DNA from: Prochlorococcus sp. AG-355-J09
Lineage (GTDB): Bacteria > Cyanobacteriota > Cyanobacteriia > PCC-6307 > Cyanobiaceae
DNA length: 64,000 nt
Reading direction: 5' to 3'
Assembly (NCBI GenBank): GCA_003278735.1
Contig: QCDO01000006.1
Location: 34,034-98,033, forward strand
Shown here: positions 41,386 through 51,504 of the stretch, one piece after another
Layout of the letters: every line of letters starts with the position of its first letter
How positions within the stretch are numbered: the first letter of the stretch is position 1
Notes under the pieces: model-generated
What the model was told of the DNA's origin: nothing
Seen by the model: the letters and a program-made list of their open reading frames with translations, nothing else
Databases searched by the model: none
Position numbers and translations under genes: made by a program

Positions 41386-41730
41386 ATGATCAAATTGCGC
41401 CTTAAGCGCTTTGGAAAGAAAAAAGAGGCAAGTTTCAGAATTGTTGCGTGCAACAGTACTTCCAGAAGAGATGGAAGACCTCTGCAAGAACTAGGTTTTT
41501 ATAACCCAAGAACTAAGGAAACCAGGCTTGACACAGAAGCTTTAAGGGCAAGACTTACTCAGGGTGCTCAGCCAACTGATGTTGTGAGAACTTTATTAGA
41601 AAAGGGAGGGTTATTAGAAAAAACAGAAAGACCCTCTATCGCCATTGGTAAAGCAAAGTTAGAGAAGGAAAAATTAGCTAAAGCTAAAACTAAAGACGAA
41701 GAAAATGATAGTAGTAAAGCTGAAAGCTAG
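41386..41730 (+). CDS. rpsP: 30S ribosomal protein S16
   Basis: 114 aa; [41 protein letters not shown]. Confidence 0.98.
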   Translation: MIKLRLKRFGKKKEASFRIVACNSTSRRDGRPLQELGFYNPRTKETRLDTEALRARLTQGAQPTDVVRTLLEKGGLLEKTERPSIAIGKAKLEKEKLAKAKTKDEENDSSKAES

Positions 41731-41766
41731 TGAGTTGATAAATTTTTATTCTTATTCAATAACTAG

Positions 41767-42723
41767 ATGAAGGAAGTTTCCAAAACTGGTCACTTCAAAA
41801 TAGATTTGCCAAGTTCTGATGCCGCTACAGCATTATCTGGACCTGGTAATTCTTTTTTAAAAAAATTCGAGTCTCTTACTGGAGTTTCTTTAACTATAAG
41901 AGGATTACAACTTGAGATGAACGGTGTCATATCCAAAATTGAGAGAGCCTCAGCATTAGTAGAACTAACAAGACCAATTTGGGAACAAGGGTTAGAAGTC
42001 CCAGAGGTAGATCTTAAAGCGGCTTTAAGTTCTTTAAATATGGGCGAATCGTCTTCACATGCTGAACTTGGAAAAAAAATTCTTGCGCGTTCCAAAGAAG
42101 GAAGATATTTAAGACCAAGAACTATAAGGCAAAAAGAATATGTTGAATCAATTGAAAACTTTGATCTTACGTTTGCAATTGGTCCAGCTGGAACTGGTAA
42201 GACATTTTTAGCAACTGTTTGCGCGGCAAGACTATTGAATGAGAAAAAAATTGAAAAAATTATTTTAACCAGACCAGCTGTAGAAGCTGGTGAAAGTTTG
42301 GGATTTCTACCTGGTGATTTGCAACAAAAAGTAGATCCATATTTAAGACCACTATTTGATTCTTTACATAGTATTTTCGGGTTTGATAGAACAAATTCGT
42401 TAATCGATAAGGGAATTATTGAAGTTGCACCTTTAGCATTTATGAGAGGCAGAACTCTAGATAACTCGATGATTATCCTAGATGAAGCACAAAATACTAC
42501 TTGCTCTCAAATGAGAATGTTTTTAACCAGATTGGGTGATAGATCTAAAATGATTGTAAACGGAGATATTACACAAATTGATCTAAAAAAAGATCAGGAA
42601 AGCGGCCTCATCGAAGCATCGAGAATTTTCTCTGAAACTCAAGGTATAAAATTTTGTTATTTAACTGTTGAAGATGTAGTCCGTCATCCTTTAGTTCAGA
42701 AAATTATTGAGGCTTATCAATAA
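41767..42723 (+). CDS. phoH: PhoH-like ATPase
   Basis: 318 aa; AIGPAGTGKTFLATVCAA, ILDEAQNTTCSQMRMFLTRLG. Confidence 0.96.
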   Translation: MKEVSKTGHFKIDLPSSDAATALSGPGNSFLKKFESLTGVSLTIRGLQLEMNGVISKIERASALVELTRPIWEQGLEVPEVDLKAALSSLNMGESSSHAELGKKILARSKEGRYLRPRTIRQKEYVESIENFDLTFAIGPAGTGKTFLATVCAARLLNEKKIEKIILTRPAVEAGESLGFLPGDLQQKVDPYLRPLFDSLHSIFGFDRTNSLIDKGIIEVAPLAFMRGRTLDNSMIILDEAQNTTCSQMRMFLTRLGDRSKMIVNGDITQIDLKKDQESGLIEASRIFSETQGIKFCYLTVEDVVRHPLVQKIIEAYQ

Positions 42724-42796
42724 CTTTATAACTCTGGAGATCCGTACCCTGAAATTTTAAAAATCGAGTAGAATAGGTTCATATTTATTAAAGAAA

Positions 42797-43534
42797 ATGC
42801 CAGCAAGTAGTAATTTCAATCAAGCTATTCGTGAAGCACAAACTAGTTCAATTGTTGGACCTAATGTTGTTCAAAAAGCTTTACCTTACGTAGGTGGAGG
42901 TATGGTTCTAACTTCTTTAGGCGTTTTAGCAGGTGTCTCACTCATAGCAACAAATCCTGGACTTTTCCAGCCTCTTTCAATAGTTGCGTTAATTGCAGAA
43001 TTGATTTTGTTTTTTATAGCCACAAGTGCTGCAAATAATGCAAATAATTCTAAGGCATTGCCTTTATTAACAGGATTTAGTTTGTTAACTGGATTTACCT
43101 TAAGTGGAATAGTTGCTTTAGCAATAGGAACGATTGGTATTAGTTCTGTCGGAACAGCTGCTTTAGCTACAGGTATAACATTCGTTATTGCCTCTTACGC
43201 TGGCCAAAGAATGAGCGATAGTGTTGGTCAGGCATTAAGTGGGGTTGTTGGTCTTGGGTTAATAGGTCTTCTCATAGCAATGTTTGTTCAATTAATTGGA
43301 GGATTCTTTGCTCCAGGAGTTTTTGGAGGCTCAGGACTCGAACTTATAATTGCAGGATTTGGAACTGTATTATTTGTGGCAATGTCTTTCGTTGATTTCT
43401 ATACCATGCCAAGAAGATATAATGATGAGCAATACCTTGCGGGTGCTTTAGGTATGTATTTAACTTACATAAATCTTTTTGTTTTTATATTGAGATTAAT
43501 GATTGCTCTCCAAGGCGGTGGAAGAAGAGACTAA
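42797..43534 (+). CDS. Bax inhibitor-1 (TMBIM) family membrane protein
   Basis: 245 aa, seven-TM-like, YLTYINLFVFILRLM. Confidence 0.85.
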   Translation: MPASSNFNQAIREAQTSSIVGPNVVQKALPYVGGGMVLTSLGVLAGVSLIATNPGLFQPLSIVALIAELILFFIATSAANNANNSKALPLLTGFSLLTGFTLSGIVALAIGTIGISSVGTAALATGITFVIASYAGQRMSDSVGQALSGVVGLGLIGLLIAMFVQLIGGFFAPGVFGGSGLELIIAGFGTVLFVAMSFVDFYTMPRRYNDEQYLAGALGMYLTYINLFVFILRLMIALQGGGRRD

Positions 43535-43554
43535 AAATTTTGAATTGTCTAATT

Positions 43555-43584
43555 AAAAGCGTAGATTTATTCTGCGCTTTTTTA
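43555..43584. terminator. Bidirectional intrinsic terminator between convergent genes
   Basis: AAAAGCGTAGA-TTTAT-TCTGCGCTTTT: 11-bp stem with one wobble, A/T flanks. Confidence 0.85.
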
Positions 43585-44109
43585 TTAGGCGATATCAAAA
43601 ATTTGTTTTTTTATAAATTCTTTCTGCTCTGAGTCATATTTTACTGAATTATCAAAACTATTTCCCATATTATCTAGCTCTCCTAAGACTTGATTAACAG
43701 ACTTTGTAACTGACTTAGTTTCGAGTAGTCTCAAAATAGCTTTACATCTGCTTGAAATATTTTCTGATGCTGTCTCATATTCATAATTATTATCTCTTCG
43801 ATGAATAATAATTTGAGCGGAACTCATTATTAAATTTTTTAATACTATATCTGTTACAGCATCACCGCCTTCGTTCAGTTTGTAAATTAGAGAAAAAGGA
43901 AGTTGATCTAACAAAAAACAATCTTTATCTGATAAAGCGTAGGCAAAAAATCCTCTGAGTCCATTTCTTGTTTTAATTAGCTCTGCAATTCTATCTGCTA
44001 AAACTTCTTCGCTGAGTAAATCTTCGCTCCAATCTTTACACCATATTGCTGATATATTTATTGCTTGTGTAAAAGAAGCTTCCTTTAAATTTATGGTTTT
44101 TTTTTCCAT
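43585..44109 (-). CDS. Conserved hypothetical protein
   Basis: 174 aa soluble ORF with good coding appearance, terminated by the shared hairpin. Confidence 0.75.
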   Translation of the reverse strand: MEKKTINLKEASFTQAINISAIWCKDWSEDLLSEEVLADRIAELIKTRNGLRGFFAYALSDKDCFLLDQLPFSLIYKLNEGGDAVTDIVLKNLIMSSAQIIIHRRDNNYEYETASENISSRCKAILRLLETKSVTKSVNQVLGELDNMGNSFDNSVKYDSEQKEFIKKQIFDIA

Positions 44110-44147
44110 TTTTGATCAGAATTTTATTATTGATGCATTAAAAGACT

Positions 44148-45059
44148 TTGACTAATTATAGATCTGGGTTTGTAACTTTACTAGGAAGGCCAAATGTGGG
44201 TAAATCTACTTTAATAAATAAATTGATTGGAGAAAAAATAACAATTACTTCTCCAATAGCGCAAACTACTAGAAATAAATTAAAAGGGATACTAACTACA
44301 GAAAACGGGCAAATAATTTTTGTCGATACGCCAGGTGTTCATAAACCTCATCATCGACTTGGAGAAATATTAGTAAAAAACGCAAAATCTGCAATTAATG
44401 GAGTTGATATGGTTATTTTTGTAATTGATTCAAGTGAAAAACCTGGAAGAGGTGATGAATATATATTGAACTTTTTAATCGCAAATAAAACTGAGTTTAT
44501 TGTTGCACTAAATAAGTGGGATTTGGTTAATAAAGAATTTAGGAATTTACGATTAGATCAATATAGAAGATTTTTTGGAATTAATAGAAACTTTCAAGTT
44601 GTAAGTGCTAATCAAGGAGAAGGATGTTCTGAACTAGTCGATATGGCACTTAATTTTCTTCCAGAGGGACCAAAATTTTATAGCGAAGAAACTATTTGTG
44701 ATCAACCATTAGATAACTTATTATCTGATTTAGTAAGAGAGCAGGTATTAATAAATACAAGAGAAGAGGTACCTCATAGTGTCGCAGTAAAGATAGAAAA
44801 GAGAGAGGAAATGAGAAGAAAAAATGGCAAAGTTTTTACAGCTATTTTGGCTACTATTATTGTTGAAAGATCTACTCAAAAAGGCATTCTTATTGGAAGG
44901 AAAGGTTCAATGCTAAAAATGATTGGTCAGACAGCAAGATCAAATATGTCAAAATTAATTGATGGCCCAGTTCACCTAGAGTTGTTCGTAAAAGTTGTTC
45001 CAAATTGGAGAAAAAAAGAATCAAGGTTAATTGAGTTTGGTTATGAGGAAGATTTGTAG
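44148..45059 (+). CDS. era: GTPase Era
   Basis: 303 aa; GRPNVGKSTLINKLIGEKI, DTPGVHKPHHRLGE, KH domain; TTG start. Confidence 0.97.
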   Translation: MTNYRSGFVTLLGRPNVGKSTLINKLIGEKITITSPIAQTTRNKLKGILTTENGQIIFVDTPGVHKPHHRLGEILVKNAKSAINGVDMVIFVIDSSEKPGRGDEYILNFLIANKTEFIVALNKWDLVNKEFRNLRLDQYRRFFGINRNFQVVSANQGEGCSELVDMALNFLPEGPKFYSEETICDQPLDNLLSDLVREQVLINTREEVPHSVAVKIEKREEMRRKNGKVFTAILATIIVERSTQKGILIGRKGSMLKMIGQTARSNMSKLIDGPVHLELFVKVVPNWRKKESRLIEFGYEEDL

Positions 45060-46280
45060 ATGAGTGGTTTTAATTTTGATGTAATTACATTGTTCCCTAA
45101 AGCTTTTGAATTAATAAATAATTTAGGGGTCATAACAAGAGCTCTAGATAAGAATTTGATAGATCTAAATTTACATGATTTAAGAGAATATGGAGAAGGT
45201 TCTTATCGACAAGTAGACGATAAGCCTTATGGAGGAGGAGCAGGGATGGTATTAAAACCTGAACCTATTTATAAGGCATATGAATCAATTAGAAAAACAC
45301 CTAAAAGTAAAACTTTATTGATGACGCCACAGGGTAAAGTCTTAAAGCAAAAGGATTTGACGAGATGGTCATCTTTAGATCAATTAATAATTATTTGTGG
45401 TCAATATGAAGGTTTTGACGAAAGGGTTAGATATTTAGCTGATGAAGAGATATCGATCGGCGATTATGTACTTTCTGGAGGTGAAATACCAGCTATATCA
45501 ATAATTAACGGTTTGACTAGGTTATTGCCAGGAACTCTTGGTGATCCAGACTCCTTAGTCGATGAGAGTCATAATTCTTTTTTATTAGAATATCCTCAAT
45601 ACACTAGGCCATTAACTTTTAAAGATATGAAAGTGCCAGATATTCTAGTTAGCGGTAATCATGAAGAGATTAAATCGTGGAGAAGACAAAAAAGTTTTGA
45701 AAGAACATTGGAGAGAAGAAGTGACTTAATTTCAAATCAAAACTACAAAAAATCCCCACAAAGTAAGAGAATAATACAAGAAAATAATCATTTCATGAAA
45801 TTTAGAATAGGTAATGGATACGATATTCACAGGCTAGTAGAGGATAGAGATTTAATTATTGGAGGTGTAAAATTGCATCACCCTGAAAGTTTAGGATTGG
45901 ATGGGCATAGTGATGCTGATGTTTTAAGTCACTCAATAATGGATGCATTATTGGGAGCTCTTTCGTTGGGCGACATAGGAAAGTATTTCCCCCCATCTGA
46001 TGAAAAATGGAAAAATGCTGATAGCTTGTTTTTGTTATCAAAAGTAATTGACTTGATAAGACAAGATGGTTGGGAAATAAATAATATTGATAGTGTTCTT
46101 GTTGCTGAAAGGCCAAAAATCATGCCACATATAAAACTAATGAAAAAAAACATTTCTGAAATTTTAAATATTGAAGAAAATTTAATTGGTATTAAAGCAA
46201 CCACGAATGAAAAATTGGGTCCAGAAGGGAGAGAAGAGGGTATTAGTTGCCATTCAGTAGTTCTTCTTGAGAAAAAATGA
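45060..46280 (+). CDS. trmD-ispF: Fused TrmD (tRNA m1G37 methyltransferase) - IspF (MECDP synthase)
   Basis: 406 aa continuous ORF: N-terminal [11 protein letters not shown]...[20 protein letters not shown] (TrmD); C-terminal [15 protein letters not shown]...[22 protein letters not shown] (IspF). Confidence 0.9.
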   Translation: MSGFNFDVITLFPKAFELINNLGVITRALDKNLIDLNLHDLREYGEGSYRQVDDKPYGGGAGMVLKPEPIYKAYESIRKTPKSKTLLMTPQGKVLKQKDLTRWSSLDQLIIICGQYEGFDERVRYLADEEISIGDYVLSGGEIPAISIINGLTRLLPGTLGDPDSLVDESHNSFLLEYPQYTRPLTFKDMKVPDILVSGNHEEIKSWRRQKSFERTLERRSDLISNQNYKKSPQSKRIIQENNHFMKFRIGNGYDIHRLVEDRDLIIGGVKLHHPESLGLDGHSDADVLSHSIMDALLGALSLGDIGKYFPPSDEKWKNADSLFLLSKVIDLIRQDGWEINNIDSVLVAERPKIMPHIKLMKKNISEILNIEENLIGIKATTNEKLGPEGREEGISCHSVVLLEKK

Positions 46281-46723
46281 GATTTAATTTAAATTTGAAA
46301 AAAAAAATTCAAAGATTTTGTTTATTATTAATTTGCTTAGTAGTTTTAATTTTTCAATCTGATATTCCCAATTTAAAAGCTCTTACAATGGATACTTTTC
46401 AAAGTGAAATGGTCACAGAGGAATTAAGACTTAAAGTACCTGCTGATGTAAAAACAGCATGGCTAAATGCGGAAAAAGAAATATGGGAGCCTTGGTTATC
46501 TTCTCAAGATGGTTTTTTGGGTAGACAATTATTTTGGGATAAAGAAAAAGAAGAAGCTTTAATATTAGTAAATTGGAAAAGTAAGAAATTATGGAAAAGC
46601 ATACCAATGTCAGAAGTAAATTTAGTTCAACAAAAATTTGAAGATAATGTTAAAGCTGCTCTAAATGTAGGCGATAATCCTTTTGAATTGATTTATGAGG
46701 GAGAATTAGATAAACAAAGATGA
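46277..46723 (+). CDS. Conserved cyanobacterial hypothetical protein with signal/TM N-terminus (TIGR03792-like)
   Basis: 148 aa; [36 protein letters not shown]. Confidence 0.75.
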   Translation: MRFNLNLKKKIQRFCLLLICLVVLIFQSDIPNLKALTMDTFQSEMVTEELRLKVPADVKTAWLNAEKEIWEPWLSSQDGFLGRQLFWDKEKEEALILVNWKSKKLWKSIPMSEVNLVQQKFEDNVKAALNVGDNPFELIYEGELDKQR

Positions 46724-47376
46724 ATTCTGATATCAAGTTTGATTTTCAAAGAAGAGATAGGCTTGGACTTATTGAGGCTATTTGGGGGCAAGATAAGAGT
46801 ATCGACCAATTAGAAAGATTATGTGGAAATGTATTAAGTAAAAATGAGGTTGTGTTCATTACTAGGATTAATAGTGAAAAGGCTAATTATCTTTTAGATT
46901 TGTATGATGATGCACGATTCCATGAAGAAGCAAATTGCCTAACAATTGGGAAAAATTTTAATAAAATAATTACGAATAAAAAAGTTGCCATAATTTCAGG
47001 CGGCTCAAGCGATTTGGCCGTAACACTAGAAGCTCAATTAGCTCTCGAAATTTATGGAGTGAATTGTCAATCTTTTATAGATGTTGGAGTAGCGGGACTT
47101 CATCGATTGATGAGTCAGTTAGAAGAAATTAATAAATATGATGTATTAATAGTTTGTGCTGGAATGGAAGGAGCTTTGGCAACAGTTGTAGGCGGATTGT
47201 TGGCTCAACCGATAATTGCAGTACCTGTCTCAGTAGGGTACGGCGTTAGTAAAGATGGAGAAGCTGCTTTAAATAGTATGTTGTCAAGCTGTTCTCCAGG
47301 TATTGCAGTAATGAATATAGATAATGGTTACGGAGCAGCAATGGCGGCTCTTAGAATTATTAAAAGTATTTCCTAA
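46720..47376 (+). CDS. larB: LarB/CpmA family protein (PurE-related; circadian phase modifier homologue)
   Basis: 218 aa; ISGGSSDLAVTLEAQLALEIYGVNCQSFIDVGVAGLHRL, VCAGMEGALATVVGGL, PVSVGYG. Confidence 0.88.
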   Translation: MNSDIKFDFQRRDRLGLIEAIWGQDKSIDQLERLCGNVLSKNEVVFITRINSEKANYLLDLYDDARFHEEANCLTIGKNFNKIITNKKVAIISGGSSDLAVTLEAQLALEIYGVNCQSFIDVGVAGLHRLMSQLEEINKYDVLIVCAGMEGALATVVGGLLAQPIIAVPVSVGYGVSKDGEAALNSMLSSCSPGIAVMNIDNGYGAAMAALRIIKSIS

Positions 47377-47380
47377 ATAA

Positions 47381-47512
47381 TCACTTTTTTTCTATTTCTA
47401 ATAGGTTTTCTATCCATAAATTTAGTTGTTTTGATAGCATTCCTTCTTCTCTCATTTTGATTGCTTTTATTACGACTTCTGTATTTACCCACTCTGGAAA
47501 TCTTTTCGGCAT
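47381..47512 (-). CDS. Small hypothetical ORF (43 aa)
   Basis: MPKRFPEWVNTEVVIKAIKMREEGMLSKQLNLWIENLLEIEKK; below track cut-off. Confidence 0.5.
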   Translation of the reverse strand: MPKRFPEWVNTEVVIKAIKMREEGMLSKQLNLWIENLLEIEKK

Positions 47513-47579
47513 TTATTTTTATATTCAGTATTTTTAATTTGGTACAAATTTTTATAAAAACAAGATCTAAGTAACAAAT

Positions 47580-47747
47580 TTAATCTTTTATGTTTGATTT
47601 TGTACCTAATCTAGAGAGCTCAGATGAGGTATGTTCACTTTCTACATTTTTTAATCTTTCAATCAGCTCGGAGAGATCTTTATGAGCTAACTCCCCATTT
47701 TGCTCCCATTTTAGCGACCTTGAGTTGCTATCAATTTTTTCTTCCAT
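47580..47747 (-). CDS. Small hypothetical ORF (55 aa)
   Basis: MEEKIDSNSRSLKWEQNGELAHKDLSELIERLKNVESEHTSSELSRLGTKSNIKD; hydrophilic helical; preferred over opposite-strand 47624..47830. Confidence 0.5.
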   Translation of the reverse strand: MEEKIDSNSRSLKWEQNGELAHKDLSELIERLKNVESEHTSSELSRLGTKSNIKD

Positions 47748-47859
47748 TGTTAAATTTAAGTATTAAAAATATAAAACGAAAAAAGGAGAAATTTGGTTAT
47801 TGTTTCAAGCCTAAACTTAAAAAAATATGAAGATTTTTAATACATTAAATATTTTTCTT

Positions 47860-48069
47860 TTATCCGCCACCAACTATTGAAACAATTTCTAAATTATCAC
47901 CATCTTTAAGCTTCACTTTTTCCCATTTCATTGAATTTATAATTAAATTATTTAACTCCACTACAATTGTATTTGGTTTATATCCCATATGGTGAAGAGC
48001 TCTAGATAGTAGAACATTTTCTTGATCAAGTTCTATTTTTTTTTCTTCTCCATTTACCCTAATTTTCAT
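47860..48069 (-). CDS. thiS: Sulfur carrier protein ThiS
   Basis: 69 aa ending SIVGGG (C-terminal GG). Confidence 0.92.
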   Translation of the reverse strand: MKIRVNGEEKKIELDQENVLLSRALHHMGYKPNTIVVELNNLIINSMKWEKVKLKDGDNLEIVSIVGGG

Positions 48070-49114
48070 GAGACAACTTTTTTAGAATCATCATAGCGTC
48101 TTCTTTAGGATCTTCAGAATTCATTAACTCCGAAACTAAGGCAACTTTTTTAAACCCATTTCTTTTTAAATATGAAACATTATTTGACTTGATTCCTCCA
48201 ATAGCAAACCAAGGAATATTTAAATCCTTTGTTAATGTTTTAATATTTTCAATACCTAAAGGTATTTTATTCTTTTTTGTTGTAGTTTCAAATACTGGCC
48301 CTATTCCTAAGTAATCACAACCGTCTTTAAGAGCATTTGAAATATCAATTGCATTATTTGCACTTACACCAACAATTTTTGAATATCCTAATAGTTTTCT
48401 TGCGGTTTTTAAATCTAAATCGTCTTGACCAAGATGAATTCCATCAGCGTTAGATGCCAGAGCTATATCAATTCTATCGTTAACGATAAACAAAGAATTA
48501 TATCTTTCACATAGATTTTTAATCTGAATTGCTTCTTCAAGATGATCTTGATCAGTTCCCGTTTTAAATCTATGTTGAATTATTCTTACTCCAGCAATTA
48601 AAATCTCTTCTATTATTTCTAATAAATTATCTTTTTGATCTGTTATTACATATAAGTCATTTTCTTTTAATATTTCCTCCGACTTCTTAAGCTTGCTATT
48701 ACTTAATAAGTCAATTTCAATAGTATAAATTTCATATCTAATTTCAGAAGCGATTTTTGAAAGCTCATGATTCTGCAGCCTTGAGAATTCTTCTATAACT
48801 CGTAATGCTTCTTGAACTCTGGCTGAATTAGAACTTATAATTTGCTCAGAAGTTTTTCTGTTGAATTGCTCTTGATGACTCAATCCTTTACATTTGTCCT
48901 CAATGTGATTTCTTGATTTTTTATAAACTTCTAAATGATTTTTTCCTAAAATTTGTCTAAAATTTTTAATCTTTTCAACATATTTTTCTTTGCCTAGGCC
49001 AAATCTAGCCCAATCCTCTAATACTCTTAGTCCTTCTCTGGCTCTATCTAGATTAGCGTCAATAATTTGATAAATTCTTAAATCTTCAGCGTCTTTAGGA
49101 TTGGAATTCAGCAT
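48059..49114 (-). CDS. thiE: Thiamine-phosphate synthase with cyanobacterial N-terminal extension
   Basis: 351 aa; C-terminal LYVITD...RIIQHRFKTG, FIVNDRIDIALASNADGIHLGQDDL, YLGIGPVFETTTKK; extra ~130 aa N-terminal helical domain. Confidence 0.93.
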   Translation of the reverse strand: MLNSNPKDAEDLRIYQIIDANLDRAREGLRVLEDWARFGLGKEKYVEKIKNFRQILGKNHLEVYKKSRNHIEDKCKGLSHQEQFNRKTSEQIISSNSARVQEALRVIEEFSRLQNHELSKIASEIRYEIYTIEIDLLSNSKLKKSEEILKENDLYVITDQKDNLLEIIEEILIAGVRIIQHRFKTGTDQDHLEEAIQIKNLCERYNSLFIVNDRIDIALASNADGIHLGQDDLDLKTARKLLGYSKIVGVSANNAIDISNALKDGCDYLGIGPVFETTTKKNKIPLGIENIKTLTKDLNIPWFAIGGIKSNNVSYLKRNGFKKVALVSELMNSEDPKEDAMMILKKLSHEN

Positions 49115-49121
49115 TTGTAAT

Positions 49122-50045
49122 TTATTTTTTGTAGTTTTTAAAAATTTTCAGAGCATTATCTTTATCTTTTTTAATTTGATTAGAAAGTTGATCTATATTT
49201 TTGAACTTGATTTGAGATCTAAGTTTTTCAACTGGTTCAACAGATAGATTTAAACCATATAGATCGATTTCTTTATTTATTAAATGAACTTCAACTGCAG
49301 AAGGCAATAAAGGATTTATTGTTGGTTGAGAGCCAAGATTCATAACAGATTCAATTTTTTTGTTGGAATTTTCTATGGTTGTCCAAGATGCGTAAACTCC
49401 TTCTCCAGGTAAAAATTTTCTGCCATCTATTTCAAGATTTGCGGTAGGCCATCCTATACTTTTTCCAATTCCTTTACCTTTAACAACTTTTCCATTAAAA
49501 CTATAAGGCCTATTAAGAATTTTGAAAGCATTTTTCAGATCACTTTTCTCTAATAGATCTCTTATTCTGCTACTGCTTATTCTACCTTCATTGTCTTCTA
49601 AAATTGGAATAATTTTTAGCTTAATATCAGTATCCTTAATCATATTTTTTATTGTATTTATATCTCCACTTCTTCTGAAACCAAATTTAAAATTAGCACC
49701 TACAGAAATGTTTTTTGCTTGTAATTGATTTATCAAAATATCTCTTACGAACCTTTCGGCACTTAATTTGGATAGTTCCATATCAAAAGGAATCAGAACT
49801 AATTGTTCAATCCCCAGATCTTCAAGAATAGATAGTTTTTCATTAGGGAGATCAAGTCTAAGACGCATCTCTTTGTAAAGAACTTCTCGGGGATGAGGCC
49901 AGAAGCTTGCAATTGTTGGGGTATATTGATTTTCTTCAACTACACTTTTTATTAATTGTCTGTGGCCAGCATGAAGGCCATCAAAACTTCCAATAGCTAT
50001 TGAGGTGGGATTCTTAACTTCAGATGGCGATATTAAAGAGATCAA
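49122..50045 (-). CDS. ribF: Bifunctional riboflavin kinase/FAD synthetase
   Basis: 307 aa; IGSFDGLHAGHRQLI, GKSIGWPTANLEI. Confidence 0.95.
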   Translation of the reverse strand: MISLISPSEVKNPTSIAIGSFDGLHAGHRQLIKSVVEENQYTPTIASFWPHPREVLYKEMRLRLDLPNEKLSILEDLGIEQLVLIPFDMELSKLSAERFVRDILINQLQAKNISVGANFKFGFRRSGDINTIKNMIKDTDIKLKIIPILEDNEGRISSSRIRDLLEKSDLKNAFKILNRPYSFNGKVVKGKGIGKSIGWPTANLEIDGRKFLPGEGVYASWTTIENSNKKIESVMNLGSQPTINPLLPSAVEVHLINKEIDLYGLNLSVEPVEKLRSQIKFKNIDQLSNQIKKDKDNALKIFKNYKK

Positions 50046-50113
50046 AAGATTACGTGCAATTTTATGATTTTAGTGGCAAATTTGGATTGATTACAGTTTA
50101 TTCAATCAAATGA

Positions 50114-50647
50114 ATGTCTGACAAAATGGATTTTCAGTCCCTTTCATTTGGAATGCGGCGCATTGGATGGATACGCTTTTGGGTTCAGTCCATTTTAGGT
50201 GTTGTTGTTGCAGCTGTTTTGCTTTTTTCAAATGTTGTAAATAACAGCGAAGGACAGCTGGGCTTAGCGCCTGGTCTATCACTTACATCAATATCCCTGA
50301 TTTTACTACTTTTTAGTCTTTGGCAAGGTTGGTTAATAGTTAGAACAGGAAGAGCAATTGCAAGCAACGCAAGACCCTCAAGAGGACAAACCGGTAAATT
50401 GATAAAACGAGGACTTGTAGTTGATTTATTTGGAATTTTGTTTGGATTAATTGGATATCAAGCTCTTATGGGAGCGTTATTCATACAAGCATCCTCTCAA
50501 ACAACTGGACAATTGATAACAGCGACATCTGATATCCCAATTACTGGTCTTGAAATATTATCAGTTCTCAGTAACACGCAAGTTATCGCTGCTCATTTTT
50601 TTGGACTTTGCTTTTCTTTATGGCTTTTAAGAAGGATTTACAAATGA
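50114..50647 (+). CDS. Conserved membrane protein (DUF3611-like)
   Basis: 177 aa four-[22 protein letters not shown]. Confidence 0.78.
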   Translation: MSDKMDFQSLSFGMRRIGWIRFWVQSILGVVVAAVLLFSNVVNNSEGQLGLAPGLSLTSISLILLLFSLWQGWLIVRTGRAIASNARPSRGQTGKLIKRGLVVDLFGILFGLIGYQALMGALFIQASSQTTGQLITATSDIPITGLEILSVLSNTQVIAAHFFGLCFSLWLLRRIYK

Positions 50648-51436
50648 ATTATTAATTTTAGGTAAGTCATCTAAATTACCTCTCCAAAATAAATCTGGTT
50701 CTACAGGTGTAAGAGATATTTTATTTTCTTGTATTTGAGATACATCACTAGGCCAATTCTTAGGACCGTAACCTTTCGATTTAAGATCTAAAACAACTTC
50801 TCCTGCTAACCAATAATAATCATCACCCCTCGGGTCTTCCCTTTTTGAAAATTGATTTTTATATTTTCTTACCGATAATCGTGTCCAGGATAATTCTTTT
50901 ATCTTGTTTTTTTCGCAGGGGGGTATGTTCAAATTTAATAAAAGTGAAGCTGGCCAACTATCATTAATTGCTTGTTCGGCAATATTCATTGCAATTTCTC
51001 CAGCAAATTCAAAATTTTTCCATTTAAAACTAGCAACACTTATTGCCATGGAAGGAACATTTTCTAAAGTGCCTTCCATAGCTGCAGCGACTGTGCCTGA
51101 ACAAAAAATATCTGTCCCTAAATTGGGGCCGTGATTTATTCCGGATAGTACCAGATCAGGTTTATGATCCAAGAGTTCAGATAGTGCTAATTTGACACAA
51201 TCAGCAGGTGTGCCGGAACATCCCCAAGCTTCTATACCCTCTCCAAATAATTCGTTAGCTTTTTCCACTCTTAATGGGGATTGCAAAGTAAGACCATGAC
51301 CAGTAGCTGATCTTTCTTGGTCAGGACATACTACTTTTACCTTATGTCCTCTTTTTTGGGCTGATTTTGCTAAAGCTCTTATCCCCGCTGCAAAAACACC
51401 ATCATCATTGCTAATTAATATATTTAACGGTTTCAT
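50627..51436 (-). CDS. surE: 5'-nucleotidase SurE
   Basis: 269 aa; [43 protein letters not shown]. Confidence 0.97.
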   Translation of the reverse strand: MKPLNILISNDDGVFAAGIRALAKSAQKRGHKVKVVCPDQERSATGHGLTLQSPLRVEKANELFGEGIEAWGCSGTPADCVKLALSELLDHKPDLVLSGINHGPNLGTDIFCSGTVAAAMEGTLENVPSMAISVASFKWKNFEFAGEIAMNIAEQAINDSWPASLLLNLNIPPCEKNKIKELSWTRLSVRKYKNQFSKREDPRGDDYYWLAGEVVLDLKSKGYGPKNWPSDVSQIQENKISLTPVEPDLFWRGNLDDLPKINNSFVNPS

Positions 51437-51504
51437 TAATCAAGACATTTTATTTATGGACGATATTTAAGTAAGATAAAGCAATACTTATTTTTACTAT
51501 ATCA

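Noticed and set aside
47624-47830. 68-aa plus-strand ORF
   Set aside because: Low-complexity C-terminus and no plausible leader; the minus-strand 55-aa ORF at 47580..47747 is the better candidate.
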